64,000 nt of DNA from Glebionis coronaria (taxonomy: Eukaryota; Streptophyta; Magnoliopsida; Asterales; Asteraceae). The position numbers and the translations under genes are program-made. Shown in pieces: positions 45,295-57,300 of the stretch. Location: assembly GCA_025667525.1 (NCBI GenBank), contig CM046878.1:574410868-574474867 (forward strand). Reading direction: 5' to 3'. Below the pieces are notes generated by a model. It was given only the letters and a program-made list of their open reading frames with translations, had not been told where the DNA came from and searched no databases. The first letter of the stretch is position 1. The number at the start of each line of letters is the position of its first letter.

Positions 45295-48151
45295 ATATCG
45301 ACCATTAAAGGTCTGAACAGAAAATAGAATTTGATTATGCGTCCAATGTCTAGAAAGAGATTACAGATGACCTACGTTTAATGTGCAAACCACTTTATTC
45401 AACATCAAGGTTAACTCTTGGTGCATAACTAAAAGATGACTTATTTGCAGCTTGTAAGTCAAATACAGATTGTTTTGGGATTGAGGTGGTGATGATGATA
45501 ATTATAATCCCTCATCAGATTACACTATATGAATAAATAACAGGTAGGCATACCCTGAACCAACAACTGTATACATTTCAATTATACAACATGGCAGCAA
45601 TAAATATGGCAAATGATGCACCAAACTCAAAAGAAGTCTCGATATATCCATTTACATTTCAATTTCTTACACGAGTTCTTCTATTGTGAAAGAACAATAT
45701 GCAGAAATTAGAACACCGGAAGACTATAAGTATTTGATAGTAACTCTTGGTCATAGTTAACAATCATAAACAAAAGCGAGAATCACTATACAGACATATG
45801 AAATATAAATCATATTTTATTAATCAAGTACGTAGATACTAAATCTGTTTGAGAAAAGGTTAAACTGTCATTCTTGACCTTTTGTTTAAAAAAATTACAC
45901 AATGTGCATATGAGCACGATTTAGTATGAAACATAGTGACTACCAGATAAAAAATCTTTATAACATTGCACACACAAACATATTTTACAATAGCATTTTA
46001 AACCATATAAAAGTAATCATGTGTGGCATCATTGTATTCATAAATCAGAGCATAACATAACACAAGCTATTCGAAACAGAAATCAATTATTTACCATTTT
46101 AATGCAACACTGACAATCAAAACAACATTCCCTTGTTAGAGCTCAAAGGTACCTCATTTCAGCGGATATCCTACACAATCAGTTTCACCAAACAACCCAT
46201 CAAGTTCCTAAAATAAAGAAACAAACAAAAACTTGTTAAGTATACTTGAATTGGACAAATAAGCATAAAAACTGAAACAACTAAACTATAATAATTTTGA
46301 GTTTTTCACTCAGATGTTTCCACAAGCACTTGGCCTGCACAACAAAGAGATTTACGAAACATAACAATAACCAAAGATAAACCGAAAGATACTTAACTGA
46401 TTAAGATTAAAACAAGGATAATCATACTTATATTAGGCTTTTATAGTAAAAATCTTACATTGTCACCATACCATAGGTAGATCTAAGATAAAGAAGGTTT
46501 GTTCCTTCGTGCATCTTTCGAGTAGTTCAATGAATATCGCACACAATTGAGAAGGACGAAATACTAAAAAAATGAATGCTTTAATTTGAATTCTTGAATG
46601 AAGAGACACAACCTTGGGTGAAGAATTGGTGTTTCCCGATAAAGATACATATAAAGTGAGGTTACAGGTATAAGTACTATACCTTTATTTTCTTTTTTAA
46701 AATACTAGACATTTTTTTAGATACTTTATAAAATGAAATATGACATAAGCAATTTGAACACAAGTATCCTCATTTAATGACACGTATACAAAAGTACTAT
46801 AAAATGATGTCACTAAAAACTCCTTTTTAATAGAAGTTATAGATTAATCAATGTACATGTTTTAATTAATTTAATTTAATTCTTGTAAAAATAAATAAAC
46901 TTGTAAAAATAAATAACCTTGTAAAAACAATCCATGAACCGAACCCGTGTTTAATTCTAAACATGTGTGAACCGGACCGATTTTAACCCGTGAACAGGCA
47001 ACCAAACGCGCCTTTGGCCTAAACTAGTCGAAGGCTAGCAAAAGTTCCCACCGGTTAGCCGGTGGTTACCCCTGCTGCCGCGGCTTGGGTTCCCCCTGCT
47101 TTCCATATTTAGCCACCGGCTTAGGCCGATGGTGGTTCTTTGTTTTAGCCGAGACCCCCCCCCCTGAGCCAAGACATACCCCGACCGAGGTCGGGGTTCC
47201 TCTTTTTCCTGATGCCGAGACACAAGACACCACACCGAGACCTTGAGGACTCGGTTGGTGCGAATAAAAAACAAACCGAGACCCCCTTGAGGGTCGGTTC
47301 TTGCGTCGGCCACAAACAAACACCCCTTAAACCCTTAATTAATTTTACCCCCATGATTGACTAACATGTGTTTACTTGTTTTTAAAACATTCATGATTCA
47401 TGTGTTCTTGATTTAAATAAAAACATAAAAAGAAAAAGGTTTAGGGTTATACCGATCACGTGAATCAAAGGAGGATGAACACACTAACACACTTGCAATA
47501 GATCAATCACCAAAATCAACCAAACACACCTTTGGTGTGTGTTATACCCGGCGGCCAAAGGAGGAGAAAGAAAAGGTTTTAGGGTTTTGATTATTTTCTA
47601 ATTCTTGTTATTATGAAAAATAATCCTTCCGTTAATTTCATGTTTAGTAAAAATCAATGGGCTTGGCCCTTGGTCTTACTTCTAGCCGCGGGTAAGGGGC
47701 CCACATAGGGGTAACCCATATGTTTTCCGTGTCTAATTTTTTAATGTGTTTTCGTGTTCGTGTTTTACGTGATTTAAATAGTTATCGTTCGTGTCTTATT
47801 ATATTTATTCATGATCTTAATAAATATACATAAATACGTAATACTAAGCTCGTGATTATTTACGTTCATGATTTCATGTTTGTATGTTCGTGATTATAAT
47901 TATTATTGAAATACTTATCGTGTCTTAATACGTAATAAAAACTTATTGTGTTATAACACGTACGTAATACTTGTAATTCTTGTTCGTGAAACGTAAACAT
48001 GCTATAAAAGGAAAGTTCTAATCATGTACGTACGATCGTAAGGGTACTATTCATGGTAAAAGCATGCGGGTTTTACAACTCTTCCCCCCCTAAAAAGAAT
48101 AATTCGTCCCCGAATTATAGATAAAGTAAACTGGAAAAGAAGAACATACCC

Positions 48152-48678
48152 GAATTCAAAATATGAAATGAGGGTAAGAAGCCCGGATAGACTCCTCTGT
48201 TTCCCAAGTGGCTTCCCGCTCGGTATGATCCCTCCAAAGGATTTTGACGAATGGAATCGTCTTCCTTCTCATGACTCGTTCGTGTCTGTCAAGAACTCGT
48301 TCGGGTTCTTCTATGAAAGTAAGATCTTTACGAATCTGTTCCAGTGGATACTGAACCATGTGAAGGGGATGATACTTGTACCCTCTGAGTAAGGACACAT
48401 GAAAAACATCGTGAACATGAGAAAGCTGCGGAGGTAATGCTAAACGGTAAGATACTTCACCGACTCATTCAATGACATCAAACGGTCCGATAAATCGAGG
48501 ACTGAGCTTCCCTTTTATTCCAAAACGTCTAACACCACGTGCCGGCGAACCCTTAAGGAAAAAGTGATCTCCTACGTTAAAATATAAGTCCCTACGATGC
48601 TTGTCTGCATAACTCTTCTGACGTGGCCGTGCTTCTTGCAGTTTCTGCTTAGCTACTGTGACCTTCTCATTAGTCAGC
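48152..48678 (-). pseudogene. Tekay integrase C-terminus and chromodomain
   Basis: Minus-strand frame ELTNEKVTVAKQKLQEARPR, then QKSYADKHRRDL, then GDHFFLKGSPARGVRRFGIK and GKLSPRFIGPFDVIE, a stop (about 48465), then SLLRGYKYHPLHMV and a chromodomain block RRKTIPFVKILWRDHTEREA, then TWETEESIRASYP to a stop at 48156. Chromodomains direct Tekay/chromovirus integration to heterochromatin. The reading continues across the SIRE insertion from IDV-side sequence at 60757: the EMI|ELTNEK junction is restored when one TCTAT copy and the insert are left out. Confidence 0.85.
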
Positions 48679-48683
48679 TCTAT

Positions 48684-49076
48684 TGTTAGCCTCAAAATAT
48701 TGAGCCAAACAAGAATGCTCGGTCATATGTTTATTATGTATCGTATTTTAGAACGTTGTAATAGGTAGTATATTAGTCGTGTTATTACGGACTTAACTTA
48801 AACTAAGGTTCATTAATAAGTAACCAAATCCCAAAAGTAAAGCCCGGCCCATGATCATATAGCCCATTAAGCTACATGTAAGAAAAGGCTATATAAACCC
48901 TTCCTAGCATGTTAGGAAGGGTGGTTGGTCATTTCATTTTCTCCTTAATCTAATATTTCACAAATTCACACACTTCTCTCTCTTTTCTCTCTCTAGTTTC
49001 TCTCTCTAAAATTCATCTCATTTCTACCTTTCTTTCTTCATTAATAGTATAGAATCATCACATACTAGGGACAATA
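48684..49076 (+). repeat. 5' LTR of the SIRE-type element
   Basis: 393 bp. Contains a TATA box 'ctatataaa' at 48890-48898 and a CT-rich stretch (tctctctcttttctctctc) after the start region. Identical to the 3' LTR at all but seven positions. Confidence 0.95.
48890..48898 (+). promoter_or_regulatory. TATA box of the SIRE-type LTR
   Basis: CTATATAAA, conserved in the 3' LTR at 60564-60572. Confidence 0.6.
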
Positions 49077-49092
49077 ATTGGTATCAATCGCC
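49077..49092 (+). promoter_or_regulatory. Primer binding site (initiator tRNA-Met type)
   Basis: ATTGGTATCAATCGCC follows the LTR directly; the TGGTATCA core is the usual tRNA-iMet complement of copia elements. Confidence 0.7.
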
Positions 49093-49332
49093 ATGGGGTA
49101 GTTTTTGTGATTCGTTGTTGCTTTACTACTTAATTCGTGTGATTTTACCATAAAATCTACCTGGATTCAAGTTTTTTCTTGTTTTTTTTCGTGCTCTAAA
49201 TCATACTCCTTTCATCTCTCATCTTTCATACTTGTTGCTCTTAAGTCTCGGCTTAATTTTTGGGGTACGATCTGATTTTGTGATTGCATAAACCCTGGGG
49301 GTTTCTACTTGCGATCCATAGTCACGATATAA

Positions 49333-49650
49333 TACTACGATCTTACTGCGATCACTCACTACGATCTGTGAGTACGATCACCCAGTACGATCGAAAAGTA
49401 CGATCAAGTGAGTACGATCACTTGTTACGATCCAAGACTGCGATCAGAGTGTGATCTAGGAGTACGATAGGTGAGTACGATCAAACTACGATCAGAGTAC
49501 GATCCAACCGCGATCTAGGAGTACGATCAGACCACGATCAGAGTACGATCCAACTGCGATCTAGGAGTACGATCAGACCACGATCAGAGTACGATCCAAC
49601 TGCGATCAAGGATTACGATCAGAGTGCGATCTCATAGTGCGATGGGTGAC
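49333..49650 (+). repeat. CGATC-rich tandem array in the SIRE leader
   Basis: About 23 copies of (T)ACGATC/GCGATC within 300 bases, spaced roughly 10-17 bases apart. A higher-order 46-bp unit is repeated in tandem at 49512-49557 and 49558-49603. It lies between primer site and gag start, where RNA packaging signals are expected; no function is known from the sequence. Confidence 0.85.
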
Positions 49651-49987
49651 ATTACGATGTACATCTAATTTTTTGTTCGAGTATTTTTTAGACTTAGCCA
49701 CTATCTAGACTAGTCTCAGAACGTAGTTTACATGAAGATTAAAAAAAAAGAGTTAAAATTTTTTAGGTCAAGTAAAATCAAATTTTTTCCATACTAGTTT
49801 TAGGCTATTTCTAGCTCGATTTCAAAATTTGGTGATTACAACTTTTTTAGGTCTACCGTTTTGTCGGACTGAGGAATTTATTGTCGGACTGAGAAAAAAT
49901 CGCAATTTTCGGAATTTCAACAACCAAACAATCACAACACAACTACTTAAGATCCACATTCGATTCATCATTTCAGAGAATATTGAG

Positions 49988-52483
49988 ATGGATTCTACTG
50001 CCGAATACCGTGTGACGAACAACAACATAATGGTGGCAGGTAACAAGGAAAGACCACCAATGCTAGTATCGGGTCGATATGATCAATGGCAATCCCATTT
50101 TATACGTTACCTTGACACAAAACCTAACGGTGATGCTTTAAGGCAATGTATCTTGGAAGGACCCTATAAACTCTCAAGGATTCAAGTTCCTGCAGTACCA
50201 GCCACAGACACAAGTGACGCACAACCCGCATATGAATGTGATGAAAAGAGGACCGACCTCACCCCAGAGAACCGTGCGTGGTTTGATGAAGAGAAGGAAG
50301 CAATTTACTTAATTCTCAGTGGCATTGGAGATGAAATTTACTCTACGGTTGACGCATGTCCTACTGCTCAAGAAATGTGGACGGCCATTGAAAGATTGCA
50401 ACAAGGTGAATCACTTAACAAACAAGATGTGAAAACTAAGATGTTTTGGAACTTTGGCAAGTTTACATCAAAGGATGGGGAATCAATTGATTCTTATTAC
50501 TCCCGATTCTACAAGATGATGAATGATATGACCCGAAACAACTTGCAAGTTTCCACCATGCAAGTCAATGTCCAATTTCTACAGCAACTTCAACCAGAGT
50601 GGACACGGTTTGTCACCTTGGTGAAACAACAACAAAAGTTAGACGAAGTTTCATATCACAAGCTCTTTGACATCTTGAAACAATTTCAAAATGAGGCAAA
50701 TGAACTTCGAGCTGAACGAGTTGCAAAGATTTCCAATCCACTTGCTTTGGTGTCTACCACTCAACATTACCCAGAATATCACTCCCGTACTTCAAAGACC
50801 TACTCTTCTCAATCATCATCACCACGATCATCCATTGTCTCCAAGTCACATGTTCCAACACGATCCCGAGGCAAAGAAGTTGCAAGAGCACCATCACCCA
50901 CACCTGAGCAATCATCCGAAGAAGACAGTGATGAAGAAATAGCTCAAAAGGATAGGGAATTCAAGCAACAAATGGCTTTCGTTATGAAGCAATATAAAAA
51001 AATCTACAAACCCACCAACAACAACATTCGAACATCTTCAAACTCGAGGAACACCCATGCACAGAGTCCTCCAAGGTATGACACACGAAGACGTGTTGAG
51101 AGTCCTCCAAAGTATGATCGACAACCTAAGTATGATAATCAGAGGGTGGCTACTGTTGTTGGAAATAGGGAAACTGTTGGTACTCAAGTTGTGCAACAAA
51201 GTGGGATTCAGTGTTTTAACTGTAGAGGTTTTGGGCATTTGGCCAAGGAATGCAGGCAGCCAAAGAGGGTTAAAGATTATGGTTATCATAAGGAAAAGAT
51301 GCTGTTGTGCAAGAAAATGGAACCTGGAATCAAGTTATCAGCTGAGGAAGGAGAAATGCTTGACGACACAGATGATGAACTCTCCGACCAAGAACTCGAG
51401 GCACATTATTCATACATGGAAAAGATTCATGAGGTCCTTAACGTCACTGAAGATGACAATAGTCCTATCTTTGATACCGAGCTAATTGATAAGGTACAAG
51501 ATGATGCTGAATATAATGTGTTTGGTGATACACATGAGCATAGTGATCTACCAACAACAATTACTGACACGTGTATGACGGAAACGGTTGATAGCAATAC
51601 CACACCCGATTCATCAGACATGTGCAATAATGAGTTTGAGGATGATCAACATGAAAATGAGTATGATGACGAGGAGCGTGTCGCGCTTGCTAATTTAATT
51701 GCTAGCTTACAAAAAGATGTCAATGAAAATAGAAAGAATCAAAAGCAATTAAAGAAGGCAAACGCAGCGCTCACTCAAAACTTTGAAGAATGCAAAGCCG
51801 CTCTTATAAAATCTAGTGAGACTATTGATAGTTATAGGGCTGAGCTTCTTCAAAAGACCAACGAGCTTGAAGGGTACAAAAGTCGTGTCATCAACGTTAA
51901 AAATGACGATTTTGAAAATAAATACAATGAAGCTCTTTCTTTGTTAACTAAAGAAAAACGTCAATTTAATGTTTTATTAAGTGATGAACGTCAAAAAACA
52001 TACCTTGCCACAACAAAAGTTAATGAACTTGAACAGAGGCTTTCTATGAACACCACCGATTCTGCTAAAATTCTTGACGAGAAGAAACAAGAGGTTGAAA
52101 CATTAAAACAAGATTTCAAAAATAGACAAAGCAAAGATACTGAAAAAGTAAAGGATCTCGAAGAACAAGTCGATTTTTTGAAAAAAGTTGTTTATAATAC
52201 ACATGACTCTATTCAAACCATAAGAATGATAGCACCTCGGTCGTTTTTCAAGGGTCAACCTAGCTTTGCCACCCCCAAGTACCTCGAACAAGCTCAAGCT
52301 GCGAACCCTCACTTATATCTTGATGAGTCCGAATGGACTGATAATGACTGCCCAGTAGCTAACATCGATAGTGAAGAGACGTCCCTTTGGGATGAGGAGA
52401 GTAGATCACCGGTAAATAAAGATTTTGTGAAACCATATAACTATGCTTATGAAAACAGTCTTTATGGACTTTTCACTCCATAA
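49988..52483 (+). CDS. SIRE-type gag protein (831 residues to an in-frame stop)
   Basis: Start chosen at ATG 49988 (MDSTAEYRVTNNNIMVAGNK), because the open frame upstream back to 49829 has no ATG and lacks family resemblance. Residues about 20-240 form the UBN2/copia gag capsid region (ENRAWFDEEKEAIYLILSGI..AQEMWTAIERLQQGESLNKQ). A Ser/Arg-rich linker follows, then a CCHC knuckle CFNCRGFGHLAKEC for RNA binding, then an acidic and long coiled-coil tail rich in Glu/Lys/Gln. TAA at 52481-52483 interrupts the tail, and the same frame continues beyond it. Gag assembles virus-like particles in the cytoplasm. Confidence 0.85.
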   Translation: MDSTAEYRVTNNNIMVAGNKERPPMLVSGRYDQWQSHFIRYLDTKPNGDALRQCILEGPYKLSRIQVPAVPATDTSDAQPAYECDEKRTDLTPENRAWFDEEKEAIYLILSGIGDEIYSTVDACPTAQEMWTAIERLQQGESLNKQDVKTKMFWNFGKFTSKDGESIDSYYSRFYKMMNDMTRNNLQVSTMQVNVQFLQQLQPEWTRFVTLVKQQQKLDEVSYHKLFDILKQFQNEANELRAERVAKISNPLALVSTTQHYPEYHSRTSKTYSSQSSSPRSSIVSKSHVPTRSRGKEVARAPSPTPEQSSEEDSDEEIAQKDREFKQQMAFVMKQYKKIYKPTNNNIRTSSNSRNTHAQSPPRYDTRRRVESPPKYDRQPKYDNQRVATVVGNRETVGTQVVQQSGIQCFNCRGFGHLAKECRQPKRVKDYGYHKEKMLLCKKMEPGIKLSAEEGEMLDDTDDELSDQELEAHYSYMEKIHEVLNVTEDDNSPIFDTELIDKVQDDAEYNVFGDTHEHSDLPTTITDTCMTETVDSNTTPDSSDMCNNEFEDDQHENEYDDEERVALANLIASLQKDVNENRKNQKQLKKANAALTQNFEECKAALIKSSETIDSYRAELLQKTNELEGYKSRVINVKNDDFENKYNEALSLLTKEKRQFNVLLSDERQKTYLATTKVNELEQRLSMNTTDSAKILDEKKQEVETLKQDFKNRQSKDTEKVKDLEEQVDFLKKVVYNTHDSIQTIRMIAPRSFFKGQPSFATPKYLEQAQAANPHLYLDESEWTDNDCPVANIDSEETSLWDEESRSPVNKDFVKPYNYAYENSLYGLFTP

Positions 52484-54355
52484 AAACAGAAGTCTCGTGA
52501 GGAATTATTTTTAGAATGCAAACAAAAAAGAATTCAATGGAAAAAAGCTTTTGCCACTAAGAGGAAAACTAATGTTTTTAAATATATTAACTATTTGCCT
52601 CTAGATGCTTCTAAAAGCAAAAGTAGAAAAATACTTGGTTTTCTTAAACACCATGTTAATAATGTTCAATCAATTGTTGAAAGCGATTGGGAGAAACGTC
52701 AAAAGTTTAAGTGGAAAACCGAGATTCCTCACGACATAACTGTGCTTGTGAAAGAACTTTTAATACCAAATACGAAGATAATAAAAGAACATGTTCTTGA
52801 GTTTGAAAATTTAATTCAGTCTGAAATGTTTGATGATTTGAAATATGTTAAGTCTCTTGAAAAAGAAATTGATGACCTTCAAAATGACAAATTAGAATTA
52901 TCAAACGAATATGATCTACTCTTAGAAGAATGTCTCTCCAAAGATATTTTGTGTGTTACTCTTCAATCTTGTGCTGATATCGATGAATATTCTGATGTTG
53001 CATGCAAATATCTTGATAAAATCAAAGAGTGTGAGCGTCTTGAACTTGAGCTTTCGAAACATAAAGAAAATGTTGATAAAAAGGCTTTTGAGTTACTTCA
53101 ACACAAAACTGATTTCCTTCAAAAACATTGTCATTCTCTTGAACTTGCTTTGCAAAAAGACGTTGGTAGTTTTCCACATAATAATAAATTGCAAGAAAAA
53201 CTTTCCCAAACGTTTCGAGAAATGAACGAACAGAATTTGGAAATTAAAGGGTTGAAAGCTCAGTTACAAGACAGGGACAGAGCGATAGCAGAATTGCAGA
53301 AACTCGTTGCTAAGATGGGTGGGAAGATTGTGGAACCTAGTGTTAAGAAACCTGTTGTAAGACAACCCAATGCTCAAAAAGTTACTAGACCCTCTATCTT
53401 GGGAAAGCCATCTGTTTTCTCTAATTCTGCATTTGCAAAACCTGCGTTTGCCCCCAAGACGGATTGGAAGGATAGGTTACCACAAAACACTCCTAAAACA
53501 CATATTCGATCACAAAGCACTAAGAACACAAATGTGGTTAAACCAGGGATGTATAGATTGGCCACTAAACCCACACAAAACAAAGAAAGTCAATCACCTC
53601 AGACTTCAAGAAACACTAATAGACGTGTGTCTTTCACTACAAGAGTAGTCCCCATTGCTAGTGTTAGCCGGCCCCAGCTTAAGAGCACTCGCATGAATGA
53701 AAAGGTCTGGCAAAACAAAAGTCAAGGGAAGATGAAGGAAGTAGAAGACCACCCTAGGACTTTTAATGTTTCTAAGAATAAAACGTCTGTAATCGCGTGT
53801 AATGACGATTTGAATGATTCGACTTTGAATGCTATGAAAGTTAAGTTTGTTTGTGTGAAATGTGGAAAGTGTGCTAATGATAATCATGCTATGTGTGTTT
53901 CGAATAATGTCAAAGGCGTAGAAACTAGAACTAAGAAGCAAATTGTGATGCCTATTAGTCCTAGAAAACCCAAACGTAAAGTGAACCATTCTGGTGTAAC
54001 CCCCCCTAAGAAAAGTATTGCATCAAACTCCACCACTAAGAACCCTGGAAGCAGAATTAGGGAATTATATGAGTCTGCTATCAAGCCTTGGAAATGGTGG
54101 TTTGCTAATCAATGTCCTCCAGGATATAAATGGATGCCTAAGGTTAGGACAGAAAATGTGACTACGAGCGTTAGTGTGCCTCTAAGTGATGAAACTAGGG
54201 AAACTAATGAATCGGAAATCACAACTAACATGGAATCCAATTTAGCAAATGCTCCATCGTGTTCTAATTCTTCTGCAGGTGATCGAAATAATTCTCTTCA
54301 TACTGGACTCCGGATGCACGAAGCACATGACGGGGAATCTCAAGCTTCTAATTAA
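52484..54355 (+). CDS. Continuation of gag-pro linker, same frame after the stop
   Basis: Directly after TAA the frame runs open for 623 codons ([20 protein letters not shown]..) without needing an ATG. It comprises a coiled-coil region ([20 protein letters not shown].. [20 protein letters not shown]) and a basic Ser/Thr/Pro-rich part ending [16 protein letters not shown]. This is the usual linker between gag and protease in Asteraceae SIRE polyproteins, so the stop at 52481 looks like a break or a readthrough site. The frame then diverges from the protease frame near 54290 and ends at 54353-54355. Confidence 0.8.
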   Translation, partial: KQKSREELFLECKQKRIQWKKAFATKRKTNVFKYINYLPLDASKSKSRKILGFLKHHVNNVQSIVESDWEKRQKFKWKTEIPHDITVLVKELLIPNTKIIKEHVLEFENLIQSEMFDDLKYVKSLEKEIDDLQNDKLELSNEYDLLLEECLSKDILCVTLQSCADIDEYSDVACKYLDKIKECERLELELSKHKENVDKKAFELLQHKTDFLQKHCHSLELALQKDVGSFPHNNKLQEKLSQTFREMNEQNLEIKGLKAQLQDRDRAIAELQKLVAKMGGKIVEPSVKKPVVRQPNAQKVTRPSILGKPSVFSNSAFAKPAFAPKTDWKDRLPQNTPKTHIRSQSTKNTNVVKPGMYRLATKPTQNKESQSPQTSRNTNRRVSFTTRVVPIASVSRPQLKSTRMNEKVWQNKSQGKMKEVEDHPRTFNVSKNKTSVIACNDDLNDSTLNAMKVKFVCVKCGKCANDNHAMCVSNNVKGVETRTKKQIVMPISPRKPKRKVNHSGVTPPKKSIASNSTTKNPGSRIRELYESAIKPWKWWFANQCPPGYKWMPKVRTENVTTSVSVPLSDETRETNESEITTNMESNLANAPSCSNSSAGDRNNSLHTGLRMHEAHDGESQASN

Positions 54356-57300
54356 CTTCGTGGAGAAGTTCCTGGGTACGGTCCGATTCGGAAATGATCA
54401 ATTTGCACCGATCCTAGGATATGGAGACTTGGTTCAGGGGAATATCACTATCAAAATGGTTTACTACGTCGAAGGGCTCATTCACAATCTTTTCTCGGTT
54501 GGTCAGTTCTGTGATGCGGATTTGGAGGTTGCTTTTAGAAAGAAGACATGTTTTGTTCGTGATTATGATGGGAATGACTTACTTACCGGAACACGGGGTA
54601 CTGATCTCTACACTATTTCACTACAAGACTCCACATCTTCAACTCCAATCTGTTTCATGGCTAAAGCTTCAACGACTCAAGCTTGGTTATGGCATCAACG
54701 TTTATCTCATCTTAACTTTGATACCATCAACTTGCTTTCCAAGAAAGATATTGTGCGAGGCCTTCCTAACTTGAAATTCATTAAAGATCATCTTTGTTCT
54801 TCTTGTGAGCTTTGTAAAGCTAAACGGAGTAGTTTCAAGACAAAGACTACACCAAGCTCTAAAGGACGGTTAGATCTTCTTCATATAAATTTGTGTGGTC
54901 CCATGCGTGTTCAAATTATCAATGGGAAGAAATACGTTATGGTAATTGTTGATGACTACTCAAGGTACACATGGACTCACTTCTTGAGATCCAAGGATGA
55001 AACACCCGATGTTCTCATCAGCTTCCTTAAAGTGATACAACGTGGTCTTCAAGCTCAAGTTAAAGTGGTTCGTACTGACAGAGGTATAGAATTTTTGAAT
55101 TCAAAACTGAGAAATTATTTTGAAGCCGAAGGAATTGAACATGAAACATCTATTGCTCGAACACCCGAACAAAACGGCGTTGTTGAAAGACGAAACCGTA
55201 CTTTAGTTGAGGTTGCTCAAACATTATTATCCGCTTCAAAACTTCCACTATACTTTTGGGCCGAAGCCGTGTCAACCGCATGCTACACACAAAACCGCTC
55301 CTTAGTTATCCCAAGACACGAAAAGACACCATATCACATAATTAATGATCGCAAACCTTCACTCAAACACCTTCACGTTTTTGGATGTACGTGTTACATT
55401 ATTCGAGATGGTGAAAATCTGGACAAGATGAAAGAGAAAGGTGATGCATGCATTTTAGTGGGATATGCAACTCAGTCTAAGGGATACAGAGTGTACAACA
55501 AGAGAACAAAATTGATAATCAAGACTATTCATATCAGATTTGATGAATTGCAAGAAATGGCACTTGAACAAAATAGTTTAAGTCCCGATCCACAACGACA
55601 AACGACTTCCGTTCACAACCGCACGGAACTCGGAACTCAAGACCACAACAATGAACCGTCAAGTTCAAAGCTGGTTCCTAAACATGTTCCTAGAGCATAT
55701 ATGACAGTGGACACGACACTTGTAGAGTTGGAAATGTTATATGGACCAATGTATGATGAATATTTCACGGGGGAGAAACAAGTTGCATCGAAGTCTTCCG
55801 CTGTCACTCATGATACGAATGATGATACCGATCATCATCAACAAAAGGATACAACTTCATCTACTTCAACACGGGTTGTTGCAGATTTACCTCCTCAGAA
55901 TATCACCTCAACAATCGATCCTACAACATCCACAAGTACTGTCATTGCTCCAGAGAACACAAATAAAGCAGACGGCGCATTATCTGACGATGATGATTTT
56001 CACAACCCATTCGGTACACCGGTACACGAAACTGGAGAGTCTTCTACTCGCCATGTTGATTCGTCAAATATGCAAACGTTCTATCAACGACATCCTTCAA
56101 CACATCATTGGACCCGAGATCATCCTTTGGTTCACGTAATAGGAAACCCTTCACAGCCTATTCGTACAAGACGACAACTAGCCACTGATGGCGATGTTTG
56201 TATGTTCGCACTCGCTGTGAGTACTGCTGAACCGAAAAACATCAAAGAAGCCATGGCTGATCATGCTTGGATTGAATCGATGACGGATGAACTTCACCAA
56301 TTTGAAAGACTTAAAGTCTGGGAACTTGTTGACAGACCATACGATGTGACTCCTTTAAATCTTCGTTGGATCTGGAGAAACAAGATGGATGAAGAAAACA
56401 CGATCATCATGAACAAAGCTAGGCTAGTGGCTAAGGGGTATGGCCAGAAAGAGGGAATTGATTTTGAAGAATCATTTGCACCAGTAGCTCGAATGGAAGC
56501 AGTCAGGATTTTTCTTGCTTATGCTGCACATAAGGGATTCACTGTCTATCAAATGGACGTAAAGACAGCATTTCTTAACGGTCCTTTGAAGGAAGAAGTC
56601 TATGTCACGCAGCCGGAAGGATTCGTCAATCCTCATTATCCTGACAAGGTGTATCGTCTCCACAAGGCACTATATGGACTCAATCAAGCTCCAAGGGCTT
56701 GGTACGACGAGCTCTCGAAATTTCTGGTATCCAAAGTTTTCTCAAAAGGTTCCATTGATCTAACTTTGTTCACTTATAAATATGGGGATGACATTTTGCT
56801 TGTGCAAATTTATGTTGATGACATTATTTTCGAGTCTACAAACCCAAAACTTTCAAAATGGTTTGAAAAAGTAATGCACAGCAAATTTGAAATGTCAATG
56901 ATGGGCGAACTAAAATTCTTTCTAGGAATTCAAGTTCACCAATCCCCAAGTGGTATCTTTATAAACCAAGCTAAGTATTGTCAAGAGATAATCAAAAAGC
57001 ATTGTATGACTTCATGTGACCCCGTTGGGACACCATTATCAACCACATCGCTAGATGCTGACTTGGAGGGAAATGTCATCGATCAAACGAGATATCGTTC
57101 CATGATTGGTTCCCTCATGTACTTGACAACAAGCAGACCTGATATTCATCATGCTACATGTTATTGTGCACGATATCAAGCACGACCCACTGAAAAGCAC
57201 CTCAAGGAGGTTAAACGGATCTTTCGGTACCTCAAGAATACCATTCATTTGGGACTCTGGTATCCGAGGGAAACCGGTTTCTTTCTAACGGCCTATTCAG

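Larger units (their letters stand above)
43785..46843 (-). mobile_element. Helitron-like element in the Tekay LTR, non-autonomous
   Basis: On the minus strand it ends CTAG followed by T. A strong hairpin (ACCCGTGTT ga ACACGGGT) lies six bases inside that end, the classical Helitron 3' signature. The proposed 5' end is TCTATAACTT preceded by A at 46843, giving A|T target flanks. Removing it rejoins AT-rich LTR sequence plausibly. No Rep or helicase coding was found, so it would need a helper. The 5' border is less certain than the 3' border. Confidence 0.6.
41997..48077 (-). repeat. 3' LTR of a Tekay (Ty3/gypsy chromovirus) element, enlarged by a Helitron
   Basis: On the minus strand the LTR starts TGTAAAACCCGCATGC, directly after a purine tract 'tttttaggggggggaagag' (about 48079-48098), and ends ..GGGGTGTTACA at 41997. 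The gross length is 6.1 kb; removing the 3059-bp Helitron-like insert leaves 3.0 kb, normal for Tekay and similar to the solo LTR at 23047. It lies inside the second LINE. The left 5-bp flank is AAGAG; its partner lies outside the window. Confidence 0.75.

Noticed and set aside
47035..47354. Overlapping minus-strand frames of 69-94 codons
   Set aside because: They lie in a GC-rich part of the Tekay LTR and all three frames are open by composition.
49829..49987. N-terminal extension of the SIRE gag
   Set aside because: The open stretch has no ATG start at its beginning and does not resemble gag; ATG 49988 fits the family start.
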